14,445 nt of DNA from an uncultured Treponema sp. (GTDB taxonomy: Bacteria > Spirochaetota > Spirochaetia > Treponematales > Treponemataceae), in contig CAMVJE010000036.1 in assembly GCA_947167745.1 (NCBI GenBank), positions 1-14,445 of the forward strand, in the 5' to 3' direction. The position numbers and the translations under genes were made by a program. The notes under the pieces are model-generated. The model had not been told where the DNA came from. It made no database searches and saw nothing but the letters and a program-made list of their open reading frames with translations. Position 1 is the stretch's first letter. Each line of letters opens with the position of its first letter. Shown here one piece after another: positions 1 through 8,388 of the stretch.

Positions 1-60
1 TATTTTTTCTGTCAACAGATTTTTTATTTTTTTTCGATTTTTTTTTATTTTTTTTCACTG
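1..60. other. Phased T-tract region upstream of polA
   Basis: The first 60 bases are almost entirely T on the plus strand, with five T runs of 6-9 bases (3-8, 20-25, 27-34, 38-46, 48-55). From the second run on, centres are about 8-12 bases apart, close to the DNA helical repeat, so the stretch is probably intrinsically curved and could act as an UP-like element for the polA promoter. A weak hairpin (TCTG, loop TCAA, CAGA at 8-19) followed by T runs might instead end an upstream gene outside the window. No coding sequence is seen here. Confidence 0.4.
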
Positions 61-89
61 TGGATTTATCACCCGAAAATCTTTATAAT
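61..89 (+). promoter_or_regulatory. polA promoter, predicted leaderless start
   Basis: A perfect -10 box TATAAT lies at 84-89, only seven bases before the polA ATG at 97. The -35 box 17 bases upstream is poor (TGGATT, 61-66). Initiation about seven bases after the -10 would fall at or next to the A of the ATG, so the mRNA would have no leader. This agrees with the lack of any Shine-Dalgarno sequence in the T-rich bases before the start. Confidence 0.5.
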
Positions 90-96
90 TTTTCAT

Positions 97-2919
97 ATGT
101 CAAACTTTATCGATAACAAAACATTGTTTATATTGGATTCATACGGCCTGATTTACCGCGAGTATTTTGCATTTATTTCAAGACCACTTACAAATTCCCG
201 AGGGGAGAACGTTTCCTCGGTCTTTGGCTTTTTTAGGAATCTTCTTACAATTTTAAAAACTTATACACCTCAATACATGGTCGCGGCTATGGATTCAAAA
301 ACACTGACTTTCCGTCACGAAATGTTTCCTCAATATAAAGCAACCCGTCCCAAAACTCCGGAAGACTTACATGCGCAAATTCCATGGATTGAAGATATTC
401 TAGAAACTCTCGGTATTCCTGTGCTACGGCGAGATGGCTTTGAGGCAGATGATATTATTGCAACACTTGCAAAAAAGTGTGAAGCAGAAAAACGTCACTG
501 TCTGATTTTAAGCGCCGATAAAGACTTACAGCAGCTCACAAATCAATATATTCACTGCATGAAACCTGACAAAACACAGATCTGGGCTGAACTCGATGAA
601 GACGGAGTTGAAAAAGACTGGGGTGTAAAAGCAGATAAATTACTCGACTTACTTTCACTCATGGGGGACACCGCAGATAATGTTCCAGGAGTTAAGGGTG
701 TTGGTCAGAAAACAGCTGTAAAACTGCTTACAGAATATGGGAGTCTTGAAGGAATCTATGAACACGCTGATGCAATAAAAGGCTCAATCGGTGAAAAAAT
801 TCGCTCGGACAGGGACAACGCTTTTCTTTCAAAAAAACTCATAACACTTAATACTAATGTTCCTGATTTATGCGAATTAGATAAATGTTGCTTAAGCCAC
901 CTGAATTATGCGGCAGCAGCCGAAAAAATGCAGGCTCTTGAAATACGCGCAATTGCCAGAGATTACAAAGCAATGACTTCTTCACCTTCTTCGGATGCCC
1001 CGAAAAAGACATCGCTTCAAAGTGACAATAACAATGATGTTACAGATAACATTATAATAGAAGAAAACCATGGTAATTATCACGCTATAACAAATAATTC
1101 TGAACTTTCAGACTATATATCCAAAATTCTTGCCTCTGACTCCCCCGTTTTGGCTTTTGATACTGAAACAGACTCGCTGGATACAAACGAAGCCAATCTT
1201 CTCGGATTTTCTTTGTCAGACAAAAAAGGCAGTGGCGTTTATATTCCTCTCGAAAGCGGTGCTGGAGACCTCTTTTCAACACCAGTCGGTTTATCAAAAA
1301 AAGAATGCTCTGACCAGATTCGAAAAATTTTCTACAATTCAAAATGCATCATTATCATGCATAACGCAAAATTTGACCTCAAGATACTTGACAGGCAGGG
1401 CATCATCAAAATCGAAAATTGGATAGCCGAAAAAAATGAAAGAGCTATTATCGCTGACACAATGATTGCTGCATGGCTTTTGGATAGTGACAGAAGTGGG
1501 AAATCAGCCTATTCACTTGAATATCTCGCTGAAACCCACCTTCATCTCAAGGGAACAGAATTTGAAGAAATTGTTCCCAAAAACGGAACTTTTGCGGATG
1601 TCCCGTTAGAAAGTGCCGCCAGCTATTCTTCCGAGGATTCTGATTTTACCCTCCAACTTTGGAATATATTTGAAAAACGCCTGAAAAATGAAGGTTTGAC
1701 AGATTTATTCTTTAACATGGAAATGAAAATTCTACCGATTCTTGCGCAAATGGAGCTGAATGGAATTCATATCGACTCAAATTATCTAAACAACTATGGA
1801 ATTGAACTAAAAAGTCAAATTGCTTCAATTGAAAAAGAAATATACGAATTGGCCGGGCATGAATTCAATATCGCTTCACCAAAACAACTTGCTACAGTCC
1901 TTTTTGAAGAGAAAAAACTTCCGGCCGGCAAAAAAACTAAGACCGGATATTCAACCGATACATCAGTTCTTGAAGAACTTGCCGAACTTGACGCCCTGCC
2001 TGCAAAGATTCTTGAATTCAGGGGAAAAACAAAACTGCTTTCTACATATGTCGAAACTCTGCCGGTTCAGGCAGATACTAACGGCCGTGTTCATACAAGT
2101 TTCATGCAGACTGGAACAGCTACAGGCCGGCTTTCATCAAAAGATCCGAATCTGCAAAATATCCCCGTCCGAAGCGAAGAAGGCCGGCGAATCAGAACCG
2201 CTTTTACAGCAGAAAAGGGAATGGTTTTGATTTCAGCAGACTACGCCCAGATTGAGCTTGTTGTTCTGGCGCACTTAACCGGTGATAAAAATTTATGTTC
2301 CGCCTTTGAAAATGAGATTGATGTTCATAAATCTACTGCAAGCCTGATTTACGGAGTCAAAATGGAGGATGTGACCGGAGATATGAGACGCAATGCAAAA
2401 ACCCTGAATTTTGGTCTCATGTATGGAATGGGGGCTTTTTCTCTGGCAAAAGATTTGGGAATCAGTAGGAGTCAGGCAAAAGATTTTATCGACAACTACT
2501 TTGCGGTTTACAGTGGGGTAAAAAATTTTTTCGACAAGACTATTCAAACTGCTGAAGAAAATAGCTATATCACCACAATCTCAGGCCGAAGAAGAAAAAT
2601 TCTTGCAATAACCAGTAAAAACAAAATGGAAAAAGAGGCTGCCATTCGTGTTGCAAAAAATTCACCGATTCAGGGAAGCGCAGCAGATATCGTAAAAAAA
2701 GCCATGATTGATGTAAGCGAAGCCCTGAAGAAAACAAACTCAAAAGCGAAACTTCTTCTTCAGGTTCATGACGAGTTGATTTTGGAATGTCCGGATGATG
2801 AAAAATCAATTTCAGATACAATTGCACTGGTTCGTGACAAAATGGAGCACGCTATAAAATTAAATGTTCCGCTCCGTGTTTCAATCGAATATGGTAAAAA
2901 CTGGGGATGTTTCCACTAA
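97..2919 (+). CDS. polA: DNA polymerase I
   Basis: Family A DNA polymerase of 940 residues, which fills gaps, removes RNA primers and acts in excision repair in the cytoplasm. Residues 1-300 are the 5' nuclease, with DGFEADD (113-119), SADKD (139-143) and the GDTADNVPGVKGVG helix-hairpin-helix region (190-203). Residues about 330-530 are a 3'-5' exonuclease whose three motifs look active: DTE (355-357), HNAKFD (422-427) and YSSED (510-514); many bacterial PolA proteins have lost these. The polymerase domain has motif A DYAQIEL (715-721), the O helix R764-K768-F772-Y776, and motif C QVHDE (889-893). Motif A is odd in carrying Val722 where E. coli Pol I has Arg712. The start matches the usual PolA N-terminus and lies just after a TATAAT box. 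The stop overlaps the next gene, so the two form an operon. Confidence 0.97.
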   Translation: MSNFIDNKTLFILDSYGLIYREYFAFISRPLTNSRGENVSSVFGFFRNLLTILKTYTPQYMVAAMDSKTLTFRHEMFPQYKATRPKTPEDLHAQIPWIEDILETLGIPVLRRDGFEADDIIATLAKKCEAEKRHCLILSADKDLQQLTNQYIHCMKPDKTQIWAELDEDGVEKDWGVKADKLLDLLSLMGDTADNVPGVKGVGQKTAVKLLTEYGSLEGIYEHADAIKGSIGEKIRSDRDNAFLSKKLITLNTNVPDLCELDKCCLSHLNYAAAAEKMQALEIRAIARDYKAMTSSPSSDAPKKTSLQSDNNNDVTDNIIIEENHGNYHAITNNSELSDYISKILASDSPVLAFDTETDSLDTNEANLLGFSLSDKKGSGVYIPLESGAGDLFSTPVGLSKKECSDQIRKIFYNSKCIIIMHNAKFDLKILDRQGIIKIENWIAEKNERAIIADTMIAAWLLDSDRSGKSAYSLEYLAETHLHLKGTEFEEIVPKNGTFADVPLESAASYSSEDSDFTLQLWNIFEKRLKNEGLTDLFFNMEMKILPILAQMELNGIHIDSNYLNNYGIELKSQIASIEKEIYELAGHEFNIASPKQLATVLFEEKKLPAGKKTKTGYSTDTSVLEELAELDALPAKILEFRGKTKLLSTYVETLPVQADTNGRVHTSFMQTGTATGRLSSKDPNLQNIPVRSEEGRRIRTAFTAEKGMVLISADYAQIELVVLAHLTGDKNLCSAFENEIDVHKSTASLIYGVKMEDVTGDMRRNAKTLNFGLMYGMGAFSLAKDLGISRSQAKDFIDNYFAVYSGVKNFFDKTIQTAEENSYITTISGRRRKILAITSKNKMEKEAAIRVAKNSPIQGSAADIVKKAMIDVSEALKKTNSKAKLLLQVHDELILECPDDEKSISDTIALVRDKMEHAIKLNVPLRVSIEYGKNWGCFH

Positions 2920-3476
2920 TGCTTTTCTGTATCACTGGAATGATGGCCGCCGGCAAAAATTACATCTGTTCTCAGTTCGAATCCCAGGGATATATTTCCC
3001 TCGATTTAGATAAAACAGCCCACACAGCTATCGACCTCTGCACTCTCCCAATTCTTTCCACTTTTCAGGAAGAAGCAAAAAAACGAGGTCTTTCACTAAT
3101 TCGCGCCGACTCTTCACTGGACAGACGAGTTTTAGGGCAAATTGTTTTTTCTGACAAAAAATTGCTCGCAAAGCAGGAATCTATCGTATACCCCAAAATC
3201 ATTGAGCTTGCAAATCAATTTATTAATGATAATCAGGGGAAAATGCTGATACTGAACGCAACAGTTCTTTTTAAAACCCCGGAATTACTCTCAAAATGTG
3301 AAAAAATTTATTTCGTTAAGGCAACATTCCTAAAAAGGCTGATTCGAGCCAAAAAACGGGACAAAATGCCTCTGTTTCAGATCCTTGCAAGATTCAAAAG
3401 TCAAAAAAATCTCTATTCTGAATATAAAAAAGCGGCTGATAAAGCAGGAATTCCCATCGAAATAATCAAAAACTGA
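2919..3476 (+). CDS. coaE: Dephospho-CoA kinase with atypical P-loop
   Basis: Predicted to phosphorylate the 3'-hydroxyl of dephospho-CoA, the last step of coenzyme A synthesis. The 185-residue protein starts with a hydrophobic strand and P-loop G7-MMAA-G12-K13-N14, so Asn replaces the usual Ser/Thr after the Lys. The substrate-site motif DLDKTAH (29-35) is present. The later segment VFSDKKLLAKQESIVYPKI corresponds to the family's VF-D...HP-I block with Tyr for His. The C-terminal RAKKRDKM...ILARFKSQK resembles the lid and R-x-x-Q region. I chose the ATG at 2919 because it forms a TAATG overlap with the polA stop and has GGGGAT at 2903-2908 as a ribosome-binding site. An in-frame ATG at 2907 would add four residues but has no spacing from that site. 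It is slightly shorter than the typical family length of about 200. Confident of the family, less sure of full activity. Confidence 0.85.
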   Translation: MLFCITGMMAAGKNYICSQFESQGYISLDLDKTAHTAIDLCTLPILSTFQEEAKKRGLSLIRADSSLDRRVLGQIVFSDKKLLAKQESIVYPKIIELANQFINDNQGKMLILNATVLFKTPELLSKCEKIYFVKATFLKRLIRAKKRDKMPLFQILARFKSQKNLYSEYKKAADKAGIPIEIIKN

Positions 3477-3607
3477 CAGAATAAACAGCGAATGATGCCA
3501 TCTTTTCCCTTTTAACGCCTTCAATTTCCTAAACATTTTTTTTCAGATTCCGATATTGAATGCATAGGTGAAAGTTTTCTTTTTATTATTTACAAAAGAT
3601 TGCTTTC

Positions 3608-3615
3608 AAAGGGGA
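3608..3615 (+). promoter_or_regulatory. Ribosome-binding site of the SPOR gene
   Basis: AAAGGGGA precedes the ATG at 3623 by seven bases and decides the start. Upstream, GTGAAA (3568-3573) and TACAAA (3591-3596), 17 bases apart, are a weak sigma70-type promoter candidate. The rest of the 146-base gap after coaE shows no clear terminator hairpin. Confidence 0.6.
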
Positions 3616-3622
3616 TTTTATT

Positions 3623-4573
3623 ATGGAACAGAAAAGAACGTTATGGATTGTCGCTGCGGCAGGAATTTTCCTCCTCGTAGTAGTAGGTGCAGCTGTAATT
3701 CTTTACGCACCTTCAGCACATCAGTCTTCAGGTTTTCAGGCAGGTTTTGACCCGACATCAGGCTGGATTAGTTCAACAAAATCAGGAGCTACGCCTGTTC
3801 CGGAAAATAGTATTTCTTTTAAAAATGAAACCGAGTCAAAAAACAGCGAGCAGACTAATGCTCTTCCAGTTTCCCCCTTCTCTCTTGAAGGTAATGATTC
3901 TCAGGACAGCGCCCGCTCTTCAGAAAATCTAGTTCACACGGATAAACTTACAGTCATTTCTGATAATGCAACAGTTTACTCAAATGGAACAACAACGATT
4001 GATTTGAATTCTCTTAAATCACCGTCAAACGGTCCACGTATTGTTGCAAAAAATGAACTTACAGAAAAAGAATTGAATAAAAAACAGGAGAGCGAAAAAT
4101 ATAGTGAGTCATACGAAAAAAGCGCATCTCCAGCAGACAGCTATTACGCTCCTATAGCAAGTTCAACGAGTTCCAAAACAAGCGCAGTAAAGACCGAATC
4201 TGCAAAAACAGTTCAAAAAACACAGGTTGCAAAAGCTCCTTCAAAAAGCACTGTAGTAAAGGCAAACTCTTCAAAATCTGAAACAGCAAAGAAAGTTGCC
4301 GCAAATGCAAAAAAGGCTGGGGATTCATTCTGGGTTCAGGCTGCGGCATATACAAGCAAGAGAAATGCTGATGAAGCGAGAACAACACTCGAATCAAACA
4401 AGATTCCAAGCGAAGTCTTTACTTTTACGGACTCAAACGGCAAAACATTCTACAGAGTTCGCGTAGGACCTTATATCACAAAAAGTGAAGCTGAATACTG
4501 GCAGACAAGAATCGGCATGATTGATAAATTTGCTTCTTCAAAGAGCGTAATTGTAAGTACCGCCGTTAACTGA
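3623..4573 (+). CDS. Membrane-anchored SPOR-domain protein
   Basis: 316-residue envelope protein. A short positively charged N-terminus (MEQKR) is followed by one membrane segment (about 7-28, LWIVAAAGIFLLVVVGAAVIL), then about 200 residues of low-complexity Ser/Thr/Lys/Asn-rich linker that becomes Lys/Ala-rich near 195-230. The C-terminus (about 235-316) is a SPOR domain: it opens with SFWVQAAAYTSKRNADEA, and FYRVRVGPYITKSEAEYW matches the family's second conserved block. SPOR domains bind peptidoglycan strands stripped of stem peptides, mainly at division sites. With a cytoplasmic N-terminus and periplasmic C-terminus this resembles FtsN/DedD-type topology. I infer a role in cell division or wall remodelling, but no specific gene name is justified. 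It stands alone, ahead of a strong terminator. Confidence 0.85.
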   Translation: MEQKRTLWIVAAAGIFLLVVVGAAVILYAPSAHQSSGFQAGFDPTSGWISSTKSGATPVPENSISFKNETESKNSEQTNALPVSPFSLEGNDSQDSARSSENLVHTDKLTVISDNATVYSNGTTTIDLNSLKSPSNGPRIVAKNELTEKELNKKQESEKYSESYEKSASPADSYYAPIASSTSSKTSAVKTESAKTVQKTQVAKAPSKSTVVKANSSKSETAKKVAANAKKAGDSFWVQAAAYTSKRNADEARTTLESNKIPSEVFTFTDSNGKTFYRVRVGPYITKSEAEYWQTRIGMIDKFASSKSVIVSTAVN

Positions 4574-4599
4574 TAAAAAAAACAAATCCTCTTAAAAAG

Positions 4600-4642
4600 A
4601 GCCGCTTCTGATGCATAAATTGCCAGAAAGCGGCTTTTTTTT
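4600..4642 (+). terminator. Rho-independent terminator after the SPOR gene
   Basis: AGCCGCTTCTG (4600-4610) pairs with CAGAAAGCGGCT (4624-4635) with one bulged A, followed by a run of eight T. It lies 27 bases after the TGA stop at 4571-4573 and separates this gene from the next. Confidence 0.9.
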
Positions 4643-4659
4643 GTTTTTTTTTATCTAAC

Positions 4660-4688
4660 ATTGCCGAAAATGATTTTTTTTTGGCAAT
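4660..4688 (+). promoter_or_regulatory. Inverted repeat just upstream of the barrel gene
   Basis: ATTGCC (4660-4665) and GGCAAT (4683-4688) are perfect inverted repeats with a 17-base T-rich spacer, ending eight bases before the ATG at 4697. It could be an operator, an RNA hairpin masking the start, or chance in AT-rich DNA. Possible promoter parts overlap it (TTGCCG 4661-4666, AATAAA 4686-4691) but the spacing of 19 is long. No good Shine-Dalgarno is seen. Confidence 0.3.
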
Positions 4689-4696
4689 AAATAGGC

Positions 4697-6208
4697 ATGA
4701 GATTTTTTAGAATAAGAGACCTGTCTTTTTTCAGAGGGCATATATTTTTTTCATTCTGCCTGATTTTATTATCATTTTCCTCTGCAACAGGGGAATCATT
4801 CTTCAATTTTGCTGAATACAAATTGCTTTCACTATTTACACTTCCTGCTCCGCAAATTGAGAAAAAAAGTTCACTTGCAATGAATACAGGACTGAGGCTC
4901 TCCTTTTCTCACGCTGACCTCAGAGGCTTTTTTACACTTCCGAAAACCGACTTCAACAATTTGAGCGAAAAAGAAGGCCTTGATAAACTGTCTCTTTTTA
5001 ATTCGCCGCGAATCGGTGCAGGTTTATACCTTTTTCAAAAAAGCATTCCGACGGGGATAAAAGTCGGACATTTGACTTATACAAAATCAGTTTCGCGGCT
5101 TAAAAATCCATCTCCTTCAACAACAGCGGCTCCTCTGCAAAAAAGTTTTCCATTTTCTCCGGGAATCGGCTCTTGCCTGCCGACTCTTACTTCAAGTCCC
5201 CAGAGGCTCTCCTGGACTTTATCTGCAAAAAAAATTAAATTTTCCTCAACAGATTCGCAACTTGAATTCTTTTTCAACGAAGACCAGGAAGGCCTGCTTT
5301 CTCTTTCTACAAAATATGAAACGAAGAGATTTTTATCACTTCAGGCTTCCTTTACCGGCGGCAGATTTTTTATTGAAAATAAAAGCGAAATTCTCAAAAA
5401 GAATAATTGCGATTTCTCAGGGGATTTTTATTACTCAGGATTGGGAGAATTTGCATTTTTATCACCACTTTTAAAACTTTCACTTTGTACAGGAATTCAG
5501 GAATGTCCTTACGATGTAAACCCGGTATGGATTAAAGTAGATGGAAGAAGTTCTATAGGGCGACTATTAATAAATTTTTCATATTTTTTCATCCCCACAG
5601 CAAAAAACTCGCCTAAAGCAGCGCCTCTTATCGGAGCTTCTTCAACAGTCTGCAGGACAGTAGAGCAGGCTCAGATTAACCCTCAGTTAATTTTTCTCTT
5701 TGATGATAAAAAAGTATCTTCGTTAAGAATCGGTTTTTCTGCCCTGGAAAACTGGAAAGTTACGGCAACAAATATACCAGTTCAGCTTAATACGGCAAAA
5801 TTCAGGACAGGTCTATGTTATGAAAACAAAGTTTTTTCAATTGATGCAAACTGGACACACGGAAACATTCTGCTTTCAGGAAATCCACCAGTAAAATCAG
5901 CAATGCCAGAAGAGTACAGAAGTGTTAGCATCGGCACATCATATTCCGCAGAAAAAGTAAGAAGCTCCCTTTCCCTTTCATATTCAAATTCCCCACCCTT
6001 AACAGAAAATTCTTCACTCAAAGAGAGTGTTTCGCTTTCCGCTAAAATGGCAATTCCTTCGACTGGACTTACAGCACAATGCGCAATAAATACGGGTTTT
6101 AAGGATAAAAAACGATATAACGGCGAAGGAGAATTTTCAATAACATGGATTATGAGGAGAAATTCCTTTCGTTCAAGCATTAAAGTTGGCCTGACTATAC
6201 CGTTTTGA
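4697..6208 (+). CDS. Predicted outer-membrane beta-barrel protein, unrecognised family
   Basis: 503 residues, no family recognised. The N-terminus looks like a signal peptide: basic residues at 2-13 (Arg 2, 5, 7, 13), a hydrophobic core at 16-28, and a plausible cleavage after Ala30-Thr-Gly32. Cys21 lies inside the hydrophobic core and is not a lipobox. The mature part is rich in Ser, Phe, Leu and Lys, has no membrane helices, and shows many short alternating polar/hydrophobic stretches typical of beta strands, especially in the second half (for example FSIDANWTHGNILLSG, RSVSIGTSYSAEK, SLSLSYSNSP). The chain ends SSIKVGLTIPF, with the C-terminal aromatic residue typical of barrel proteins handled by BamA. 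I infer an outer-membrane barrel or a barrel-like periplasmic protein. There is no terminator before the fusA promoter. Confidence 0.65.
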   Translation: MRFFRIRDLSFFRGHIFFSFCLILLSFSSATGESFFNFAEYKLLSLFTLPAPQIEKKSSLAMNTGLRLSFSHADLRGFFTLPKTDFNNLSEKEGLDKLSLFNSPRIGAGLYLFQKSIPTGIKVGHLTYTKSVSRLKNPSPSTTAAPLQKSFPFSPGIGSCLPTLTSSPQRLSWTLSAKKIKFSSTDSQLEFFFNEDQEGLLSLSTKYETKRFLSLQASFTGGRFFIENKSEILKKNNCDFSGDFYYSGLGEFAFLSPLLKLSLCTGIQECPYDVNPVWIKVDGRSSIGRLLINFSYFFIPTAKNSPKAAPLIGASSTVCRTVEQAQINPQLIFLFDDKKVSSLRIGFSALENWKVTATNIPVQLNTAKFRTGLCYENKVFSIDANWTHGNILLSGNPPVKSAMPEEYRSVSIGTSYSAEKVRSSLSLSYSNSPPLTENSSLKESVSLSAKMAIPSTGLTAQCAINTGFKDKKRYNGEGEFSITWIMRRNSFRSSIKVGLTIPF

Positions 6209-6210
6209 TA

Positions 6211-6239
6211 TTGAACAACATGCATTTTTTCTGTATATT
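6211..6239 (+). promoter_or_regulatory. fusA operon promoter
   Basis: TTGAAC (6211-6216), a 17-base spacer and TATATT (6234-6239) form a good sigma70-type promoter directly after the barrel gene. The expected start near 6246 gives a leader of about 40 bases. The ribosome-binding site GAGAGG (6274-6279) lies eight bases before the ATG. A second TATAAT at 6242-6247 lacks a matching -35. Confidence 0.7.
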
Positions 6240-6287
6240 TTTATAATTCTACAATTATTGGAAATTCTTTTTTGAGAGGTAAACAAT

Positions 6288-8378
6288 ATGGCTTTTGATA
6301 TTACCAAAGTACGTAATATCGGTATCAGTGCCCACATTGACTCTGGTAAGACTACCACATCAGAACGCATCTTGTTCTATTGTAACAAGATTCATGCGAT
6401 TCACGAAGTTCGTGGTAAGGACGGTGTTGGTGCTGTAATGGACAACATGGAATTGGAGCGCGAGCGCGGTATCACAATTCAGTCAGCAGCTACACAGGTT
6501 CAGTGGAAGGACATCACTATCAACCTTATCGACACACCGGGACACGTAGACTTCACAGTCGAAGTTGAACGCTCACTCCGCGTTCTTGACGGTGCTATCA
6601 TGATTCTTTGTGCTGTTGCAGGCGTTCAGTCTCAGTCAATCACAGTTGACCGCCAGCTCAAACGCTATCATGTACCTCGAATCGCATTCGTAAACAAATG
6701 TGACCGCCAGGGTGCTAACCCAATCCGTGTCTGCCACCAGCTTCGTGACAAACTCGGTCTCAACTCACACATGGTTGAGCTTCCAATCGGTCTTGAAGAC
6801 AAACTCGAAGGTGTCGTTGACTTGGTTGGCATGAAGGCTATCTACTTCGACGGTGAGAACGGTGAAAACCTCCGCATCGCAGAAATCCCTGCAAACATGA
6901 AGGATCAGGCTGCTGAATACCGCGCTGAACTTCTTGACGCTGTTTCTAACTTTGATGACGAGCTCATGGAAGTTCTTCTCGAAGAAAAAGAGCCTACAGA
7001 AGAGCAGATTATCAAAGCTATCCGCGCAGGTACACTCTCTGAGCAGTTCGTAGCCGTATTCTGTGGTTCAGCTCATGTCAACAAAGGTATCCAGCCACTT
7101 CTCGACGGTGTTGAGCGATACCTTCCTAACCCAACAGAAGTTCACAACTATGGTCTTGACCTCGACAAAAACGAGGAACAGGTTGAGCTCTTCAATGTTC
7201 CTGACAAGCCAACTGTTGCTCTTGCATTCAAACTTGATGACGGCCAGTTCGGTCAGCTCACATACATCCGTATCTATCAGGGACGCTTGCCAAAAGGCGC
7301 AGAGCTTACAAACGTCCGCACAAAGAAGAGATTCAAGGTCGGTCGTCTTGTCCGCATGAACTCTGCTGCAATGGAAGATATTTCAGTCGGCGAACCAGGC
7401 GACATTTGTGCTTTGTTCGGTGTTGACTGTGCTTCTGGCGATACATTCTGTGGCGAAGGAATCAATGTTGCTATGACTTCAATGTTCGTTCCAACACCAG
7501 TTATTTCACAGGCTGTTAAACCAAAAGACAAATCAATGGCAGCTAACTTTGCTAAAGCTCTCAACCGCTTTACAAAAGAAGACCCGACATTCCAGACAGA
7601 GCTTGATCCAGAGTCTAACGAGACAATCATCAAGGGTATGGGTGAGCTTCACCTTGCCGTTTATGTTGAGCGAATGAAACGAGAATACAAGTGCGAAGTT
7701 GAAGTTACTCCACCAAAAGTAGCTTACCGCGAGTCTATCACAGCACAGGCTTCGTTCAACTACACACACAAAAAGCAGACTGGTGGTTCTGGTCAGTACG
7801 GTCGTGTTGCCGGATTCATGGAGCCATTGGCTGACAAAGACTACGAATTCGTAGACGCAATCAAGGGTGGTGCTATTCCTAACGAATATATTCCATCTTG
7901 TGATAAAGGTTTCAAACGGGCAATGGAAAAGGGTTCCCTTATCGGCGCTCCAATCGTTGGTGTAAAATGTACAATCAATGATGGTCAGTACCACCCAGTT
8001 GACTCTTCTGATATCGCATTCCAGACTGCCGCTATCGGCGCATTCCGCGAGGCATATGAAAAAGCTAAACCAGTTATCCTTGAGCCAATCATGAAGGTTT
8101 CTATCGAAGGACCTACAGAATTCCAGGGTAACATGTTCGGTCTTATCAACCAGCGCCGCGGTGTAATCCTTGAGTCTACTGATGAAAACAACATGTCAAC
8201 TGTAAACGCTGAGGTTCCACTTTCAGAAATGTTCGGATTCTCTACAATCTTGCGTTCTTCTACACAGGGTAAAGCAGAATTCACAATGGAATTCCTTAAA
8301 TACGGACGAGTTCCAAACAATGTTGCTGACGAACTCATCAAAAAGTATCAGGAAGAGCGAAAAGCAGCTCAGAAATAA
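6288..8378 (+). CDS. fusA: Translation elongation factor G, spirochaete/mitochondrial EFG1 type
   Basis: 696-residue translational GTPase that drives tRNA and mRNA movement on the ribosome. GTP-binding motifs are intact: AHIDSGKT (15-22), RGITI (60-64), DTPGH with His86 (82-86) and NKCD (136-139). Ser19 replaces the Ala of standard bacterial EF-G. The stretch [31 protein letters not shown] closely resembles mitochondrial EF-G1. Spirochaetes are known to carry two EF-G paralogues, spdEFG1 (translocase) and spdEFG2 (recycling); these features fit the EFG1 type. The domain IV-region motif [17 protein letters not shown] is present. Codon use is strongly biased (CGC, CTC, GAC, AAC, TTC) compared with neighbours, as expected for high expression. 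It has a strong promoter and ribosome-binding site and is followed within 10 bases by a second gene. Confidence 0.95.
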   Translation: MAFDITKVRNIGISAHIDSGKTTTSERILFYCNKIHAIHEVRGKDGVGAVMDNMELERERGITIQSAATQVQWKDITINLIDTPGHVDFTVEVERSLRVLDGAIMILCAVAGVQSQSITVDRQLKRYHVPRIAFVNKCDRQGANPIRVCHQLRDKLGLNSHMVELPIGLEDKLEGVVDLVGMKAIYFDGENGENLRIAEIPANMKDQAAEYRAELLDAVSNFDDELMEVLLEEKEPTEEQIIKAIRAGTLSEQFVAVFCGSAHVNKGIQPLLDGVERYLPNPTEVHNYGLDLDKNEEQVELFNVPDKPTVALAFKLDDGQFGQLTYIRIYQGRLPKGAELTNVRTKKRFKVGRLVRMNSAAMEDISVGEPGDICALFGVDCASGDTFCGEGINVAMTSMFVPTPVISQAVKPKDKSMAANFAKALNRFTKEDPTFQTELDPESNETIIKGMGELHLAVYVERMKREYKCEVEVTPPKVAYRESITAQASFNYTHKKQTGGSGQYGRVAGFMEPLADKDYEFVDAIKGGAIPNEYIPSCDKGFKRAMEKGSLIGAPIVGVKCTINDGQYHPVDSSDIAFQTAAIGAFREAYEKAKPVILEPIMKVSIEGPTEFQGNMFGLINQRRGVILESTDENNMSTVNAEVPLSEMFGFSTILRSSTQGKAEFTMEFLKYGRVPNNVADELIKKYQEERKAAQK

Positions 8379-8382
8379 GGAG
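8376..8382 (+). promoter_or_regulatory. Ribosome-binding site overlapping the fusA stop codon
   Basis: TAAGGAG contains both the fusA stop (8376-8378) and the Shine-Dalgarno for the ATG at 8389, six bases later. This predicts translational coupling of the downstream gene to EF-G. Confidence 0.85.
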
Positions 8383-8388
8383 TCTTAA

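Noticed and set aside
2907..2918. Upstream ATG for the dephospho-CoA kinase
   Set aside because: It sits directly against the GGGG of the only ribosome-binding site, while the ATG at 2919 has suitable spacing and a TAATG overlap. It remains a possible alternative.
3568..3750. 60-residue open reading frame before and overlapping the SPOR gene
   Set aside because: It overlaps the SPOR gene start in another frame, is Cys/Arg-rich without pattern, and has no ribosome-binding site.
5818..6225. Minus-strand open reading frame antisense to the barrel gene
   Set aside because: It lacks a ribosome-binding site and recognisable motifs, and the plus-strand gene has a signal peptide and C-terminal barrel signature that explain the region.
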